DNA of 5,819 nucleotides from CAZXCK01 sp964639225 (GCA_964639225.1 CAZXCK010000201.1:1-5819); one strand, 5' to 3'. Numbered from the stretch's first letter, positions 1 to 5,798 are shown. Notes: generated by a model not told the origin, from the letters alone. Made by a program: numbers and translations.

Positions 1-29
1 TTGACAGTTAGAACAAATGTTTATATAAT
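1..29 (+). promoter_or_regulatory. Consensus sigma70-type promoter of the radical SAM gene
   Basis: TTGACA lies at 1-6 and TATAAT at 24-29, separated by exactly 17 bases, so both hexamers and the spacing match the housekeeping consensus. Transcription would be expected to begin about seven bases after the -10 hexamer, at about base 36, which is the A of the start codon. The region is AT-rich in contrast to the GC-rich genes. Upstream elements such as an UP element or operator would lie outside the window. The elements are seen directly; the start point is inferred. Confidence 0.85.
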
Positions 30-35
30 TAGATC

Positions 36-1190
36 ATGAACATCCACACCACTCCCGATCCGCTGCAAAAACTCACGCTGATGGGCGATGTCACGCTGTA
101 CGAACCCGCTGGCGACGCCCCCACCAGCGAGGCGAAAGCGCGCCATGCCCCGCGCGATTTCTCCGAGTGTATTTCGCACGTCACCACACCGCGCGGCAAA
201 AAGCCCATCCTCAAGGCGATGGTCACCACCGCCTGCGAGAAGAACTGCTTCTACTGCCCGTTCCGCGCCGGGCGCGGCGAGATGCGGCGCGAGACGTTTA
301 AGCCGGACGAACTGGCGCGCGCCTTCGACCAGATTCAGCGCGCCCGGATGGTGGACGGCATTTTTCTGTCGTCGGGTATTATCAACGGCGGCGTGACCAC
401 GCAGGACAGGATCATCGACACGGTCGAGATCATCCGCCGCCGCTACGGTTACGGCGGCTATGTGCATCTCAAAATCATGCCCGGCGCCGACGAGGACCAG
501 ATTCGGCGCGCCATGCAGCTCGCCGACCGGGTATCGATTAACCTTGAAGCGCCCACTGCCGAACGGCTGGCGGCGCTGGCCCCGCGCAAGACGTTCGACA
601 GCGAGATCCTGGAGCGGCTGCTGTGGGCGGGCCGGGCGCGGCAGTCCGGCGAGCGCCTGCGGGCCGACGTGGTGACCCAGTTCGTGGTGGGCGCGGTCGG
701 CGATACCGACCTGGAGCTGCTTTCCCTCAGCGAGCGCCTGTACCGCCAGGCGAGCCTCAGACGCGCATATTATTCGGCGTTTAGCCCGGTGCGCAGCACG
801 CCCTTCGAGAATCTGCCAGCCACCGCGCCCCAGCGCGAGTTCCGCCTGTACCAGTCGAGTTTTCTGCTGCGGGATTACAACTGGGAAGTCGAGGACCTGC
901 CTTTTATGGCCGATGGCAACCTGCGACTGGATACCGACCCCAAACGGGCCTGGGCCGATCTGCACCTGCGGCAGGCACCGGTGGACCTGATGCGCGCCGA
1001 CCGGGCCGCCCTTATGCGCGTGCCGGGCATCGGTCCGCGTTACGCGGCGGCCATTCTCCGGGCGCGCCGCCTGGGCCGCCTCAGCGACCTGGCTCACCTG
1101 CGCCAGATCGGCATCCGCGCCCCGGAACAGCTCGCGCCTTACATCCTGCTCGACGGCTGGCGTCCGCCGGTGCAGGCCAGCCTGTTTTAG
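36..1190 (+). CDS. Radical SAM protein with C-terminal helix-hairpin-helix, putative DNA repair/modification (COG4277-like)
   Basis: A 384-residue protein. The radical SAM cluster motif C-x3-C-x2-C is at Cys67, Cys71 and Cys74 (CEKNCFYC), expected to hold a 4Fe-4S cluster that cleaves S-adenosylmethionine. The following segments (GIFLSSGIINGG, GGYVHLKIMPGAD, then DRVSINLEAPT and YYSAFSPV) resemble the family described as a putative DNA modification/repair radical SAM protein (TIGR03916/COG4277), about 400 residues long. The C-terminus has a helix-hairpin-helix: VPGIGP at 329-334, then a second hairpin-like stretch around DLAHLRQIGI, which would bind the DNA backbone. The substrate is unknown. 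The start at 36 is supported because family-like sequence (LQKLTLMGD) begins by residue 10, so the next ATG (residue 16) is too late. No ribosome binding site precedes the ATG. Many relatives are paired with a uracil-DNA-glycosylase-like partner; none is seen here, but upstream sequence is missing. The downstream gene is convergent, so this is monocistronic or the end of its unit. Family call is firm; biochemical role is inferred. Confidence 0.88.
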   Translation: MNIHTTPDPLQKLTLMGDVTLYEPAGDAPTSEAKARHAPRDFSECISHVTTPRGKKPILKAMVTTACEKNCFYCPFRAGRGEMRRETFKPDELARAFDQIQRARMVDGIFLSSGIINGGVTTQDRIIDTVEIIRRRYGYGGYVHLKIMPGADEDQIRRAMQLADRVSINLEAPTAERLAALAPRKTFDSEILERLLWAGRARQSGERLRADVVTQFVVGAVGDTDLELLSLSERLYRQASLRRAYYSAFSPVRSTPFENLPATAPQREFRLYQSSFLLRDYNWEVEDLPFMADGNLRLDTDPKRAWADLHLRQAPVDLMRADRAALMRVPGIGPRYAAAILRARRLGRLSDLAHLRQIGIRAPEQLAPYILLDGWRPPVQASLF

Positions 1191-1270
1191 CCCAAAGCCA
1201 GCCGGACCGCATCCAGCATAGCGCCTGGCTATCGCCCGGCAAAACCGGCTAAACACAGCCTGCATCATGA
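1191..1270. other. Convergent intergenic gap with weak inverted repeats
   Basis: The stop codons of the radical SAM gene and the FGGY kinase face each other across 80 bases. A 5-bp hairpin, ATAGC at 1218-1222 with GCTAT at 1228-1232 and a 5-base loop, sits centrally. Two longer-range alternatives also pair: AGCCAG 1196-1201 with CTGGCT 1225-1230, and AGCCGG 1200-1205 with CCGGCT 1245-1250. None is followed by a T-run on either strand, so no classical intrinsic terminator can be called. A bidirectional or Rho-type termination zone is possible, but only from its position. Confidence 0.3.
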
Positions 1271-2872
1271 TTATTTCATGGCATCCCCGGCGGTGGCTTC
1301 GATGACCAGACCCGCCTTGAAGCGTTCCATAAACGCCGCGAAACCGTCCACGTCGGCCTGTTGCGGTGTGATGGTCGAGCCGTCTTTACCGGCGAAAACC
1401 CGGCGTTCGAGGAAGGTCTCCAGGGATTCATCCGCCGCGCGCCGCCGCATATAGTCGGCCAGCAGCGCGATTCCCCACGCGCCACCCTCGCCGGCGGTCG
1501 CCATCACCGACACCGGCACGTTGATGGCGGCGGCCATGATGCGCTGCCCGACTTCCGGTGTCTTGAAGAAGCCGCCATGCCCCAGAACCCGGTCAATCGT
1601 CACCTGTTCCTGCTCGAACAGAATGTCCAGCCCCAGCTTCAGCGTGCCAAGCGACGAAAACAGATGCACGCGCATGAAGTTCGCCAGCGTGAAACGGCTC
1701 TCCGGTGTGCGCACAAACAGCGGACGGCCCTGCTCGATATGGACGTTATGCTCCCCGGAGACGAAGTTATACGCCAGCAGACCGCCGCCGTCAGCATCGC
1801 CGGTGAGCGCCTGCCGGTACAGCGTCTCGAACAACCGCGACTGGTCGATTTCGATGCCCACCGCCTGCGCGAACTCGCCAAACAACCCCACCCAGGCGTT
1901 CAGGTCGGACGTGCAGTTGTTGCTGTGAACCATCGCCACCGGCTTCCCGCTGGGCGTCGTCACCATGTCGATCTCAGGGTAGACTTTGGACAGCGGCTTC
2001 TCCAGCACGATCATCGCAAATACGGACGTACCCGCCGAGACGTTGGCCGTGCGCTCGGCGACGCTGTTGGTGGCCACCATGCCGGTCCCGGCGTCGCCTT
2101 CGGGTGGGCACAGGGGAATCCCTGCCTGTAGCTGGCCGCTGGGGTCCAGCAGCGCCGCGCCTGTTTCGGTCAGGCTTCCGGCCTCATCGCCAGCCACCCG
2201 CACTTCCGGCAGAATGTCCCGCAGCGTCCAGGGGACGTTCTCCGCCCGGAGCCGCGCGTCATACAGCGCGATTTTGCGCGCGTCGAAATCGTTGGTCGTG
2301 CTGTCAATCGGGAACATGCCAGAAGCCTCGCCGACACCCAGCACCTTGCGCCCCGTCAGCTTCCAGTGGACATAACCGGCGAGCGTGGTCAGGTAGGCGA
2401 TGTCCGCGACATGCGCTTCTCTGTTCAGAATCGCCTGATGCAGATGCGCGATGCTCCACCGCAGCGGGATATTAAACTGCAACAGGTCGGTGAGTTCGGC
2501 GGCGGCTGGTCCGGTGTTGGTGTTGCGCCATGTGCGGAACGGCGCCAGCAGATCGCCCGCCCGGTCAAAAGCCATGTAGCCGTGCATCATGCCGCTGAAA
2601 CCGATAGCCCCCACCGTGCGCAGTGCCACGCCATAGGTCGCCTGCACCGCTTCGCTCATCTGCCGGAAGCTCGTCTGCAATCCCAGCCACACATCATCCA
2701 GGTTATACGTCCACAGGCCGTTTTCGTAGCGATTTTCCCACTCGTAGCTGCCGGATGCGATAGGCGCATAATCCTCTGCCATCAGCACCGCCTTGATGCG
2801 TGTCGAGCCAAACTCGATTCCCAGCGCGGTCCTGCCGCTGGTGATGGCGTCTTTCGTGTCGTTGGGGTCCAT
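1271..2872 (-). CDS. FGGY-family carbohydrate kinase, probably a pentulose (ribulokinase-like) kinase
   Basis: A 533-residue cytoplasmic sugar kinase of the actin-like FGGY family, which transfers the ATP gamma-phosphate to a sugar hydroxyl. The N-terminal phosphate-binding loop is LGIEFGSTRIKAV (about 17-29). FSGMMHGYM at 92-100 and RTWRNTNTG at 113-121 lie where the sugar site is expected. GDAGTG at 259-264 supplies the probable catalytic base Asp260. NVSAGTSVFA at 277-286 is the second phosphate loop, and GHGGFFKTPEVGQ (431-443) with GEGGAWGIALLA (461-472) forms the adenosine-binding part. Length fits the family. It resembles a branch often labelled just carbohydrate kinase and found with arabinose-utilisation genes, so L-ribulose is a candidate substrate, but no isomerase or epimerase is present in this window. 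The ATG at 2872 has an AAGGA site at 2880-2884 with a 7-base spacer. It lies 32 bases after the preceding minus-strand gene and is probably cotranscribed. Family is certain; substrate is inferred. Confidence 0.9.
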   Translation of the reverse strand: MDPNDTKDAITSGRTALGIEFGSTRIKAVLMAEDYAPIASGSYEWENRYENGLWTYNLDDVWLGLQTSFRQMSEAVQATYGVALRTVGAIGFSGMMHGYMAFDRAGDLLAPFRTWRNTNTGPAAAELTDLLQFNIPLRWSIAHLHQAILNREAHVADIAYLTTLAGYVHWKLTGRKVLGVGEASGMFPIDSTTNDFDARKIALYDARLRAENVPWTLRDILPEVRVAGDEAGSLTETGAALLDPSGQLQAGIPLCPPEGDAGTGMVATNSVAERTANVSAGTSVFAMIVLEKPLSKVYPEIDMVTTPSGKPVAMVHSNNCTSDLNAWVGLFGEFAQAVGIEIDQSRLFETLYRQALTGDADGGGLLAYNFVSGEHNVHIEQGRPLFVRTPESRFTLANFMRVHLFSSLGTLKLGLDILFEQEQVTIDRVLGHGGFFKTPEVGQRIMAAAINVPVSVMATAGEGGAWGIALLADYMRRRAADESLETFLERRVFAGKDGSTITPQQADVDGFAAFMERFKAGLVIEATAGDAMK

Positions 2873-2904
2873 TAATCAATCCTTTTCATTCAAAGCCATA
2901 GAAA

Positions 2905-3459
2905 TTATTCCAGCAGTGCCATCCCGCGCTGCCCATCGACGAAAGCCGCCAGCGCCTGCTCATACGCCACCGTTCGGGTGTCATCGGCGAAGATAAAGCG
3001 CAGGTCGCCGGGTGGCGCGTCGGCGGGTGTGGTCGGCGGATTCTGCGCCAGCACCGCCAGCAGCGCGTCGATAAGGTCAGCGGCGGCCTGCGAGGCGCTG
3101 GTTGTGTCGAGCGTAAAAGTGATGTCGGTACGCTGGGCACGGAAGTCCTGCACGGAGCCGTCAGCCCGGCGACAGCCTCGCCCCACAGCCTCGACTTCCA
3201 CCGCCGCCACCAGCGCGAAAGTCGCGTCCGGGCCACCAGCTATGGTGATCGCGTCGGCCAGGGACTGCGTCAGTTCCGGCTGGGGCTGGCTGGCTGTATC
3301 CAACCGGCAGGCCGCTGCCTGCCGAGCGGTAGCGGTGGCGTCCACGTCGGCGGGCAGCAGCAGCATATCGCCGGGAGCGAGCGCCACAAACAGCACCACC
3401 AGCCCGAACATCGCCAGCGTCAACCCCACAAAGACCAGCCCTAGCCGGTGAAACCGCAT
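2905..3459 (-). CDS. Membrane-anchored protein of unknown function
   Basis: I do not recognise this 184-residue protein. Residues 2-5 are basic (RFHR) and are followed by one strongly hydrophobic segment at about 6-28, a signal anchor or uncleaved signal peptide; no lipobox is seen. The rest, about 155 residues, would be extracytoplasmic and contains two cysteines (51 and 96) that could form a disulfide, a beta-like stretch (TDITFTLDTT), an Ala-rich helix and a Pro-rich linker (NPPTTPADAPP). A TTG at 3465 would add two residues, but its spacing to the only purine-rich site (AGG, 3468-3470) is two bases, against eight for the ATG at 3459, so I prefer the ATG. It lies 40 bases after the oxidoreductase gene and 32 bases before the kinase gene on the same strand, which suggests an operon. 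GC-rich coding character, the transmembrane segment and the tight spacing support a real gene. Confidence 0.72.
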   Translation of the reverse strand: MRFHRLGLVFVGLTLAMFGLVVLFVALAPGDMLLLPADVDATATARQAAACRLDTASQPQPELTQSLADAITIAGGPDATFALVAAVEVEAVGRGCRRADGSVQDFRAQRTDITFTLDTTSASQAAADLIDALLAVLAQNPPTTPADAPPGDLRFIFADDTRTVAYEQALAAFVDGQRGMALLE

Positions 3460-3467
3460 GTGCAAAA

Positions 3468-3470
3468 CCT
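3468..3470 (-). promoter_or_regulatory. Weak ribosome binding site of the membrane-anchored protein
   Basis: The minus strand reads ACAGG, followed by eight bases, then ATG at 3459. It is a poor match to the anti-Shine-Dalgarno compared with AAGGA, GGGAGG and AAGGAG at the neighbouring genes, suggesting lower translation or coupling to the upstream gene. It decides the choice of ATG over the TTG at 3465. Confidence 0.4.
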
Positions 3471-3499
3471 GTCTATAACTCGCCAGCCATTAACGCTCT

Positions 3500-4447
3500 T
3501 TAACGATGAAAATGCGGCAGCACGTCGCGGGCGATGACTTCCAGCCCGTCGATGTCGTCCTGGTCCAGCCACTGGAGCATGAATCGCTCGACACCGGCCT
3601 CGGCGTACTGGCCGATCTGATCGACCCACATCGACGGCGTGCCTACGATGATGCCGCGATCGCGCGCCGACTCGACGGTGACTTCCTCACCGGCACGGTT
3701 GCTGCGCTCGGCCAGGCTGGCGCTGAGTGCTGCTTCGTCGCGGGCGAAAATGGTGCCCGCCATCAGCGAACGCTTGACATCGCCCGGCTGGCGATCCTGT
3801 TCGCGCAGCAGCTCATCAAGGCGAGCGCCGCGCTCCCGGTAGAGTTCGAGCGGCAGATAAACCGCGTTCCACTCGCGGGCATAACGCGCCACCAGCGGCA
3901 GCGTGCGCTTGGGTCCGTTGCCACCGATGAGGATCGGCGGACCGCCGGGGCGCTGCGGACGCGGCAGCAGCTGCGCCTCATCCAGCGAGAAGTGCTCGCC
4001 CTCAAACGTCGATGGCGTATCTTCCTGGAGCAGCAGCCGGGTGACTTCCAGCGCTTCCTCGAACATCGCGTAGCGCGTGGTGAAATCATAAAACGGCACG
4101 CCGAACTTGGCGTGTTCGCGTTCCTGCCAGCCTGCGCCCAGACCCAGCACCAGCCGCCCATCACTGAGATCATCGACGGCGGCGGCCATACGCACGGTCA
4201 TCGTCGGATGCCGGAAGGTGACCGGCGTCACCAGCGGGCCGAACTCGATGCGGCGCGTGTGGCTGGCGGCATAGGTCAGCGACACCCACAATTCGAGCGA
4301 GTCCTTATCTGGCGGGCCGGTGTTGGTGTAATGGTCGGAGCGGAACAGACACTGAAAGCCCAGGTCTTCCGCAGCCTGCAGCAGACGCTGCCACCGAGTC
4401 CAGTTCAGGCCGTCCTGGCCTTCGATCATCAGGCCGATCTGTGTCAT
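3500..4447 (-). CDS. Luciferase-like (LLM class) F420-dependent-type oxidoreductase
   Basis: A 315-residue TIM-barrel flavin or F420 oxidoreductase of the bacterial luciferase superfamily. The N-terminal strand MTQIGLMIEGQDG, the SDHY segment (37-40), the hallmark SDGRLVLGLGAGW at 95-107, the helix after EREHAKFGVPF, the phosphate-binding-like GPPILIGGNGPKRTL at 169-183 and the DQIGQYAEAGVERFML stretch near the C-terminus (276-291) are in the usual order. The arrangement resembles the Rv1855c-type subfamily of probable F420-dependent enzymes. Cofactor (F420 or FMN) and substrate cannot be read from sequence. An upstream GTG at 4552 would add 35 residues, but that extension does not resemble family N-termini, and a strong GGGAGG site sits five bases before the ATG at 4447. 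First gene of a probable three-gene minus-strand unit ending in the sugar kinase, divergent from the parvulin lipoprotein gene. Confidence 0.9.
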   Translation of the reverse strand: MTQIGLMIEGQDGLNWTRWQRLLQAAEDLGFQCLFRSDHYTNTGPPDKDSLELWVSLTYAASHTRRIEFGPLVTPVTFRHPTMTVRMAAAVDDLSDGRLVLGLGAGWQEREHAKFGVPFYDFTTRYAMFEEALEVTRLLLQEDTPSTFEGEHFSLDEAQLLPRPQRPGGPPILIGGNGPKRTLPLVARYAREWNAVYLPLELYRERGARLDELLREQDRQPGDVKRSLMAGTIFARDEAALSASLAERSNRAGEEVTVESARDRGIIVGTPSMWVDQIGQYAEAGVERFMLQWLDQDDIDGLEVIARDVLPHFHR

Positions 4448-4452
4448 GAGTG

Positions 4453-4458
4453 CCTCCC
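4453..4458 (-). promoter_or_regulatory. Ribosome binding site fixing the oxidoreductase start
   Basis: The minus strand reads GGGAGG, followed by CACTC and the ATG at 4447. This strong site with a 5-base spacer argues against the upstream in-frame GTG at 4552. Confidence 0.8.
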
Positions 4459-4475
4459 ATTTACTTGCCGTCAAT

Positions 4476-4481
4476 ACTATA
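4476..4481 (-). promoter_or_regulatory. Possible -10 element for the oxidoreductase operon
   Basis: The minus strand reads TATAGT, one mismatch from TATAAT, 29 bases before the start codon. At spacings of 16-18 bases the -35 positions (GTCTGC and neighbours) do not match the consensus, so if it is a promoter it would need an activator or another sigma factor. Confidence 0.3.
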
Positions 4482-4552
4482 AGGTTTACCCACTGTAAGC
4501 AGACTCCGCAAGAGTCCGCCAGCGATTGCCCCGGCCAGTACTCGCGCCGCAC

Positions 4553-4581
4553 TTGCTACAATTTCGCCCCGATTGCATAAT
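4553..4581 (+). promoter_or_regulatory. Probable sigma70-type promoter of the parvulin lipoprotein gene
   Basis: TTGCTA at 4553-4558 (four of six consensus bases) and CATAAT at 4576-4581 (five of six) are exactly 17 bases apart. The predicted start near 4588 would give a leader of about 33 bases holding the ribosome binding site. The same TTGCTACAAT stretch could also be read as an extended -10 (TGCTACAAT, 4554-4562), but no -35 precedes that version. Inferred by match only. Confidence 0.55.
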
Positions 4582-4609
4582 AAACGCTGCACAACACATA
4601 TGTACCGCT

Positions 4610-4615
4610 AAGGAG
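4610..4615 (+). promoter_or_regulatory. Ribosome binding site for the GTG-started lipoprotein gene
   Basis: AAGGAG with a 5-base spacer (TCGAC) to GTG at 4621. This near-ideal site, together with the signal peptide beginning right at this codon, fixes a GTG start. Confidence 0.85.
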
Positions 4616-4620
4616 TCGAC

Positions 4621-5550
4621 GTGAGCCGTACCATCATCAAGCCGGGGCTTCTGATTCTGCTGCTGCTGGCGCTGACGCTGGCCGCCTGTTCCGGTGGCGA
4701 CGAATCTGAAGAAGCAGACGCCGTTCAGAATCCGCCGCCCGCTTCACAGCCGGAAAGCCAGCACTCAGGTGAGCCAGCCCTGCCGCTTAACGACGACGGC
4801 CAGCAGATCGTGGCCCGTGTCAACGAGCACGAAATCACGCTGTCAGAGTTCGAGCGTGTGCTGGCGCGCAGCCAGCAGCCCAGCCCGGCCAGCTACGACG
4901 CTGTCGCCAACAGTGTGCTCAATACGCTCATCGAGCAGCAGTTGATTATCCAGCGCGCCGCCGAGATGGGCATCACCGTGACCGAGGCAGAGGTCGATGC
5001 CGAACTGGCCGCCACCCGCGCCCTCATGGCCGATGACGCCGCCTGGCAGGCCTGGCTGGCCGATAATCACTTCACCGAGGCCGAATTCCGCGAGTCGCTG
5101 CGCGATCTGCTCATCACCGACCGCGTGCGCGAGCAACTCATCGACGGCCAGGATACGTCGATCACCGAGGTGCGCGCCCGGCATATCCTGGTCGAAACCG
5201 ACGACGAGGCCAGCGCGGTCATCGAGCAGCTCGGCGATGGCGCGAGTTTCACCGAGCTGGCACGCGAGTATTCCGAGGACGTCACCACCCGCGATCAGGG
5301 CGGCGACCTGGGCTGGTTTACCGCTGGCGAGCTGATCGTCCCGGAACTGGCCGATGTCGCGGTACGGTTGGAGCCGGGCCAGTTCACCGGGCCATTACAG
5401 ACCGTGCTGGGGTATCATATTATTCAGACGGTAGAGGTCAGCCAGCGCGAGGCCACGCCGCAGGAACAGGCCGAGCAGAACGTGGCGCGTTTCAACACCT
5501 GGCTGCGCCAGCAGATGCAGAACGCCACCGTCGAGCGCTTTATCAACTGA
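4621..5550 (+). CDS. Lipoprotein peptidyl-prolyl isomerase, parvulin (PpiC/PrsA/SurA-like)
   Basis: A 309-residue exported foldase expected to help fold secreted proteins outside the cytoplasmic membrane. The lipoprotein signal peptide has basic residues (Arg3, Lys7), a hydrophobic core at 10-20 and the lipobox LAAC ending at Cys23, the predicted lipidated residue. An acidic and Pro/Ser-rich linker runs to about 60. Residues 61-175 form a SurA/PrsA-like N-terminal helical region (IVARVNEHEITLSEFERVL, then NTLIEQQLIIQRAAEMGI). The parvulin domain spans about 183-273: VRARHILV (184-191, His188), FTELAREYSED, GGDLGWF (227-233) and LGYHIIQ (263-269, His266), so the usual conserved residues are present. 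A C-terminal helix to 309 follows. Length matches single-parvulin-domain PrsA-type proteins. Divergent from the oxidoreductase operon; a small membrane peptide gene follows 116 bases later on the same strand. Family and export are firm; clients are unknown. Confidence 0.93.
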   Translation: MSRTIIKPGLLILLLLALTLAACSGGDESEEADAVQNPPPASQPESQHSGEPALPLNDDGQQIVARVNEHEITLSEFERVLARSQQPSPASYDAVANSVLNTLIEQQLIIQRAAEMGITVTEAEVDAELAATRALMADDAAWQAWLADNHFTEAEFRESLRDLLITDRVREQLIDGQDTSITEVRARHILVETDDEASAVIEQLGDGASFTELAREYSEDVTTRDQGGDLGWFTAGELIVPELADVAVRLEPGQFTGPLQTVLGYHIIQTVEVSQREATPQEQAEQNVARFNTWLRQQMQNATVERFIN

Positions 5551-5605
5551 AGCCAGGCGCAAGCCTTATGGCAATCCGGCGCTCAGTTGTGATACGGTCA
5601 GTGTA

Positions 5606-5628
5606 GGCGGATGGTTGCGCCGTCTGCC
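5606..5628 (+). other. 9-bp RNA hairpin between the lipoprotein and the small membrane peptide gene
   Basis: GGCGGATGG (5606-5614) can pair with CCGTCTGCC (5620-5628) around a 5-base loop TTGCG, giving nine continuous pairs including two G-U pairs. No T-run follows, so it is not a classical intrinsic terminator. It lies 55 bases after the upstream stop codon and 38 bases before the next start, where it could protect a processed 3' end, pause transcription or affect translation of the small gene. The pairing is seen; the role is inferred. Confidence 0.45.
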
Positions 5629-5650
5629 GTCCGATCGCAGCCAGCCCATG

Positions 5651-5657
5651 AGGGGAG
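5651..5657 (+). promoter_or_regulatory. Ribosome binding site of the 33-residue membrane peptide
   Basis: AGGGGAG lies nine bases before ATG 5667. Purine-rich and complementary to the 16S rRNA tail through GGGGAG, it is the main non-compositional evidence that the short reading frame is translated. Confidence 0.6.
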
Positions 5658-5666
5658 TCGCCCGCT

Positions 5667-5768
5667 ATGTTAGGACACGGTTCAGCCCGCATCTATAATC
5701 TGCTGACGGTGATCTTCTTGACACTGACGGTACTATGGCTGTTATTCGTCGTGATACAACTGCTGTAA
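5667..5768 (+). CDS. Small single-span membrane protein (33 residues), unknown function
   Basis: A short complete reading frame encodes 33 residues: a brief polar head (MLGHGSARIYN) with one Arg and one His, then about 22 almost unbroken hydrophobic residues with a central Trp24, ending Gln-Leu-Leu. This is the length and composition of one transmembrane helix; by the positive-inside rule the N-terminus would be cytoplasmic. A TGA lies in frame at 5649-5651, with no alternative start between it and the ATG, so the start is unambiguous, and AGGGGAG sits at a suitable distance. It lies 116 bases after the parvulin lipoprotein gene on the same strand, so it may share its transcript. The head pattern (RIYNLLT before a membrane span) is one I associate, from general familiarity only, with tiny membrane proteins of Chloroflexota. 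No function can be assigned. Confidence 0.65.
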   Translation: MLGHGSARIYNLLTVIFLTLTVLWLLFVVIQLL

Positions 5769-5798
5769 TGCAGATTAAGTATTTAGAGCGGAGTAAAG

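Noticed and set aside
1218..1250. Intrinsic terminators for the two convergent genes
   Set aside because: The stems are only 5-6 bp, and no T-run follows on either strand, so I list the gap as weak inverted repeats rather than terminators.
21..1268. A 415-codon open frame on the minus strand, antisense to nearly the whole radical SAM gene
   Set aside because: Its translation is Arg/Ala/Gly/His-rich low-information sequence with no recognisable motif, and it overlaps a gene with clear catalytic motifs and a consensus promoter. Long antisense open frames are common in GC-rich genes.
1361..2131. A 256-codon plus-strand frame inside the FGGY kinase region
   Set aside because: Composition typical of a shadow frame (His/Arg/Gln-rich), overlapped by a full-length kinase with all expected motifs.
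3460..3465. TTG start for the unknown membrane protein
   Set aside because: It would leave only two bases to the AGG site; the ATG two codons later has an acceptable 8-base spacer.
3506..4498. A 330-codon plus-strand open frame antisense to the luciferase-like oxidoreductase
   Set aside because: No domain-like sequence; the oxidoreductase on the other strand has the full family signature and a strong ribosome binding site.
4448..4552. N-terminal extension of the oxidoreductase from a GTG at 4552
   Set aside because: The 35 extra residues do not resemble family N-termini, and a GGGAGG site sits immediately before the internal ATG at 4447.
4843..5184. A 113-codon minus-strand frame within the parvulin lipoprotein gene
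   Set aside because: Shadow frame with no motif or ribosome binding site support, overlapping a clearly real gene.
5672..5699. AGGACA, 16 bases, TATAAT inside the small membrane peptide gene, a possible internal promoter
   Set aside because: The -35 matches only four of six bases, and TATAAT is explained by Tyr-Asn codons (ATC TAT AAT) of the peptide. No gene start is visible downstream in the window.
5718..5746. TTGACA at 5718-5723 as a -35 element
   Set aside because: No acceptable -10 at 16-18 bases; the bases encode Leu-Thr in the hydrophobic segment of the small peptide.
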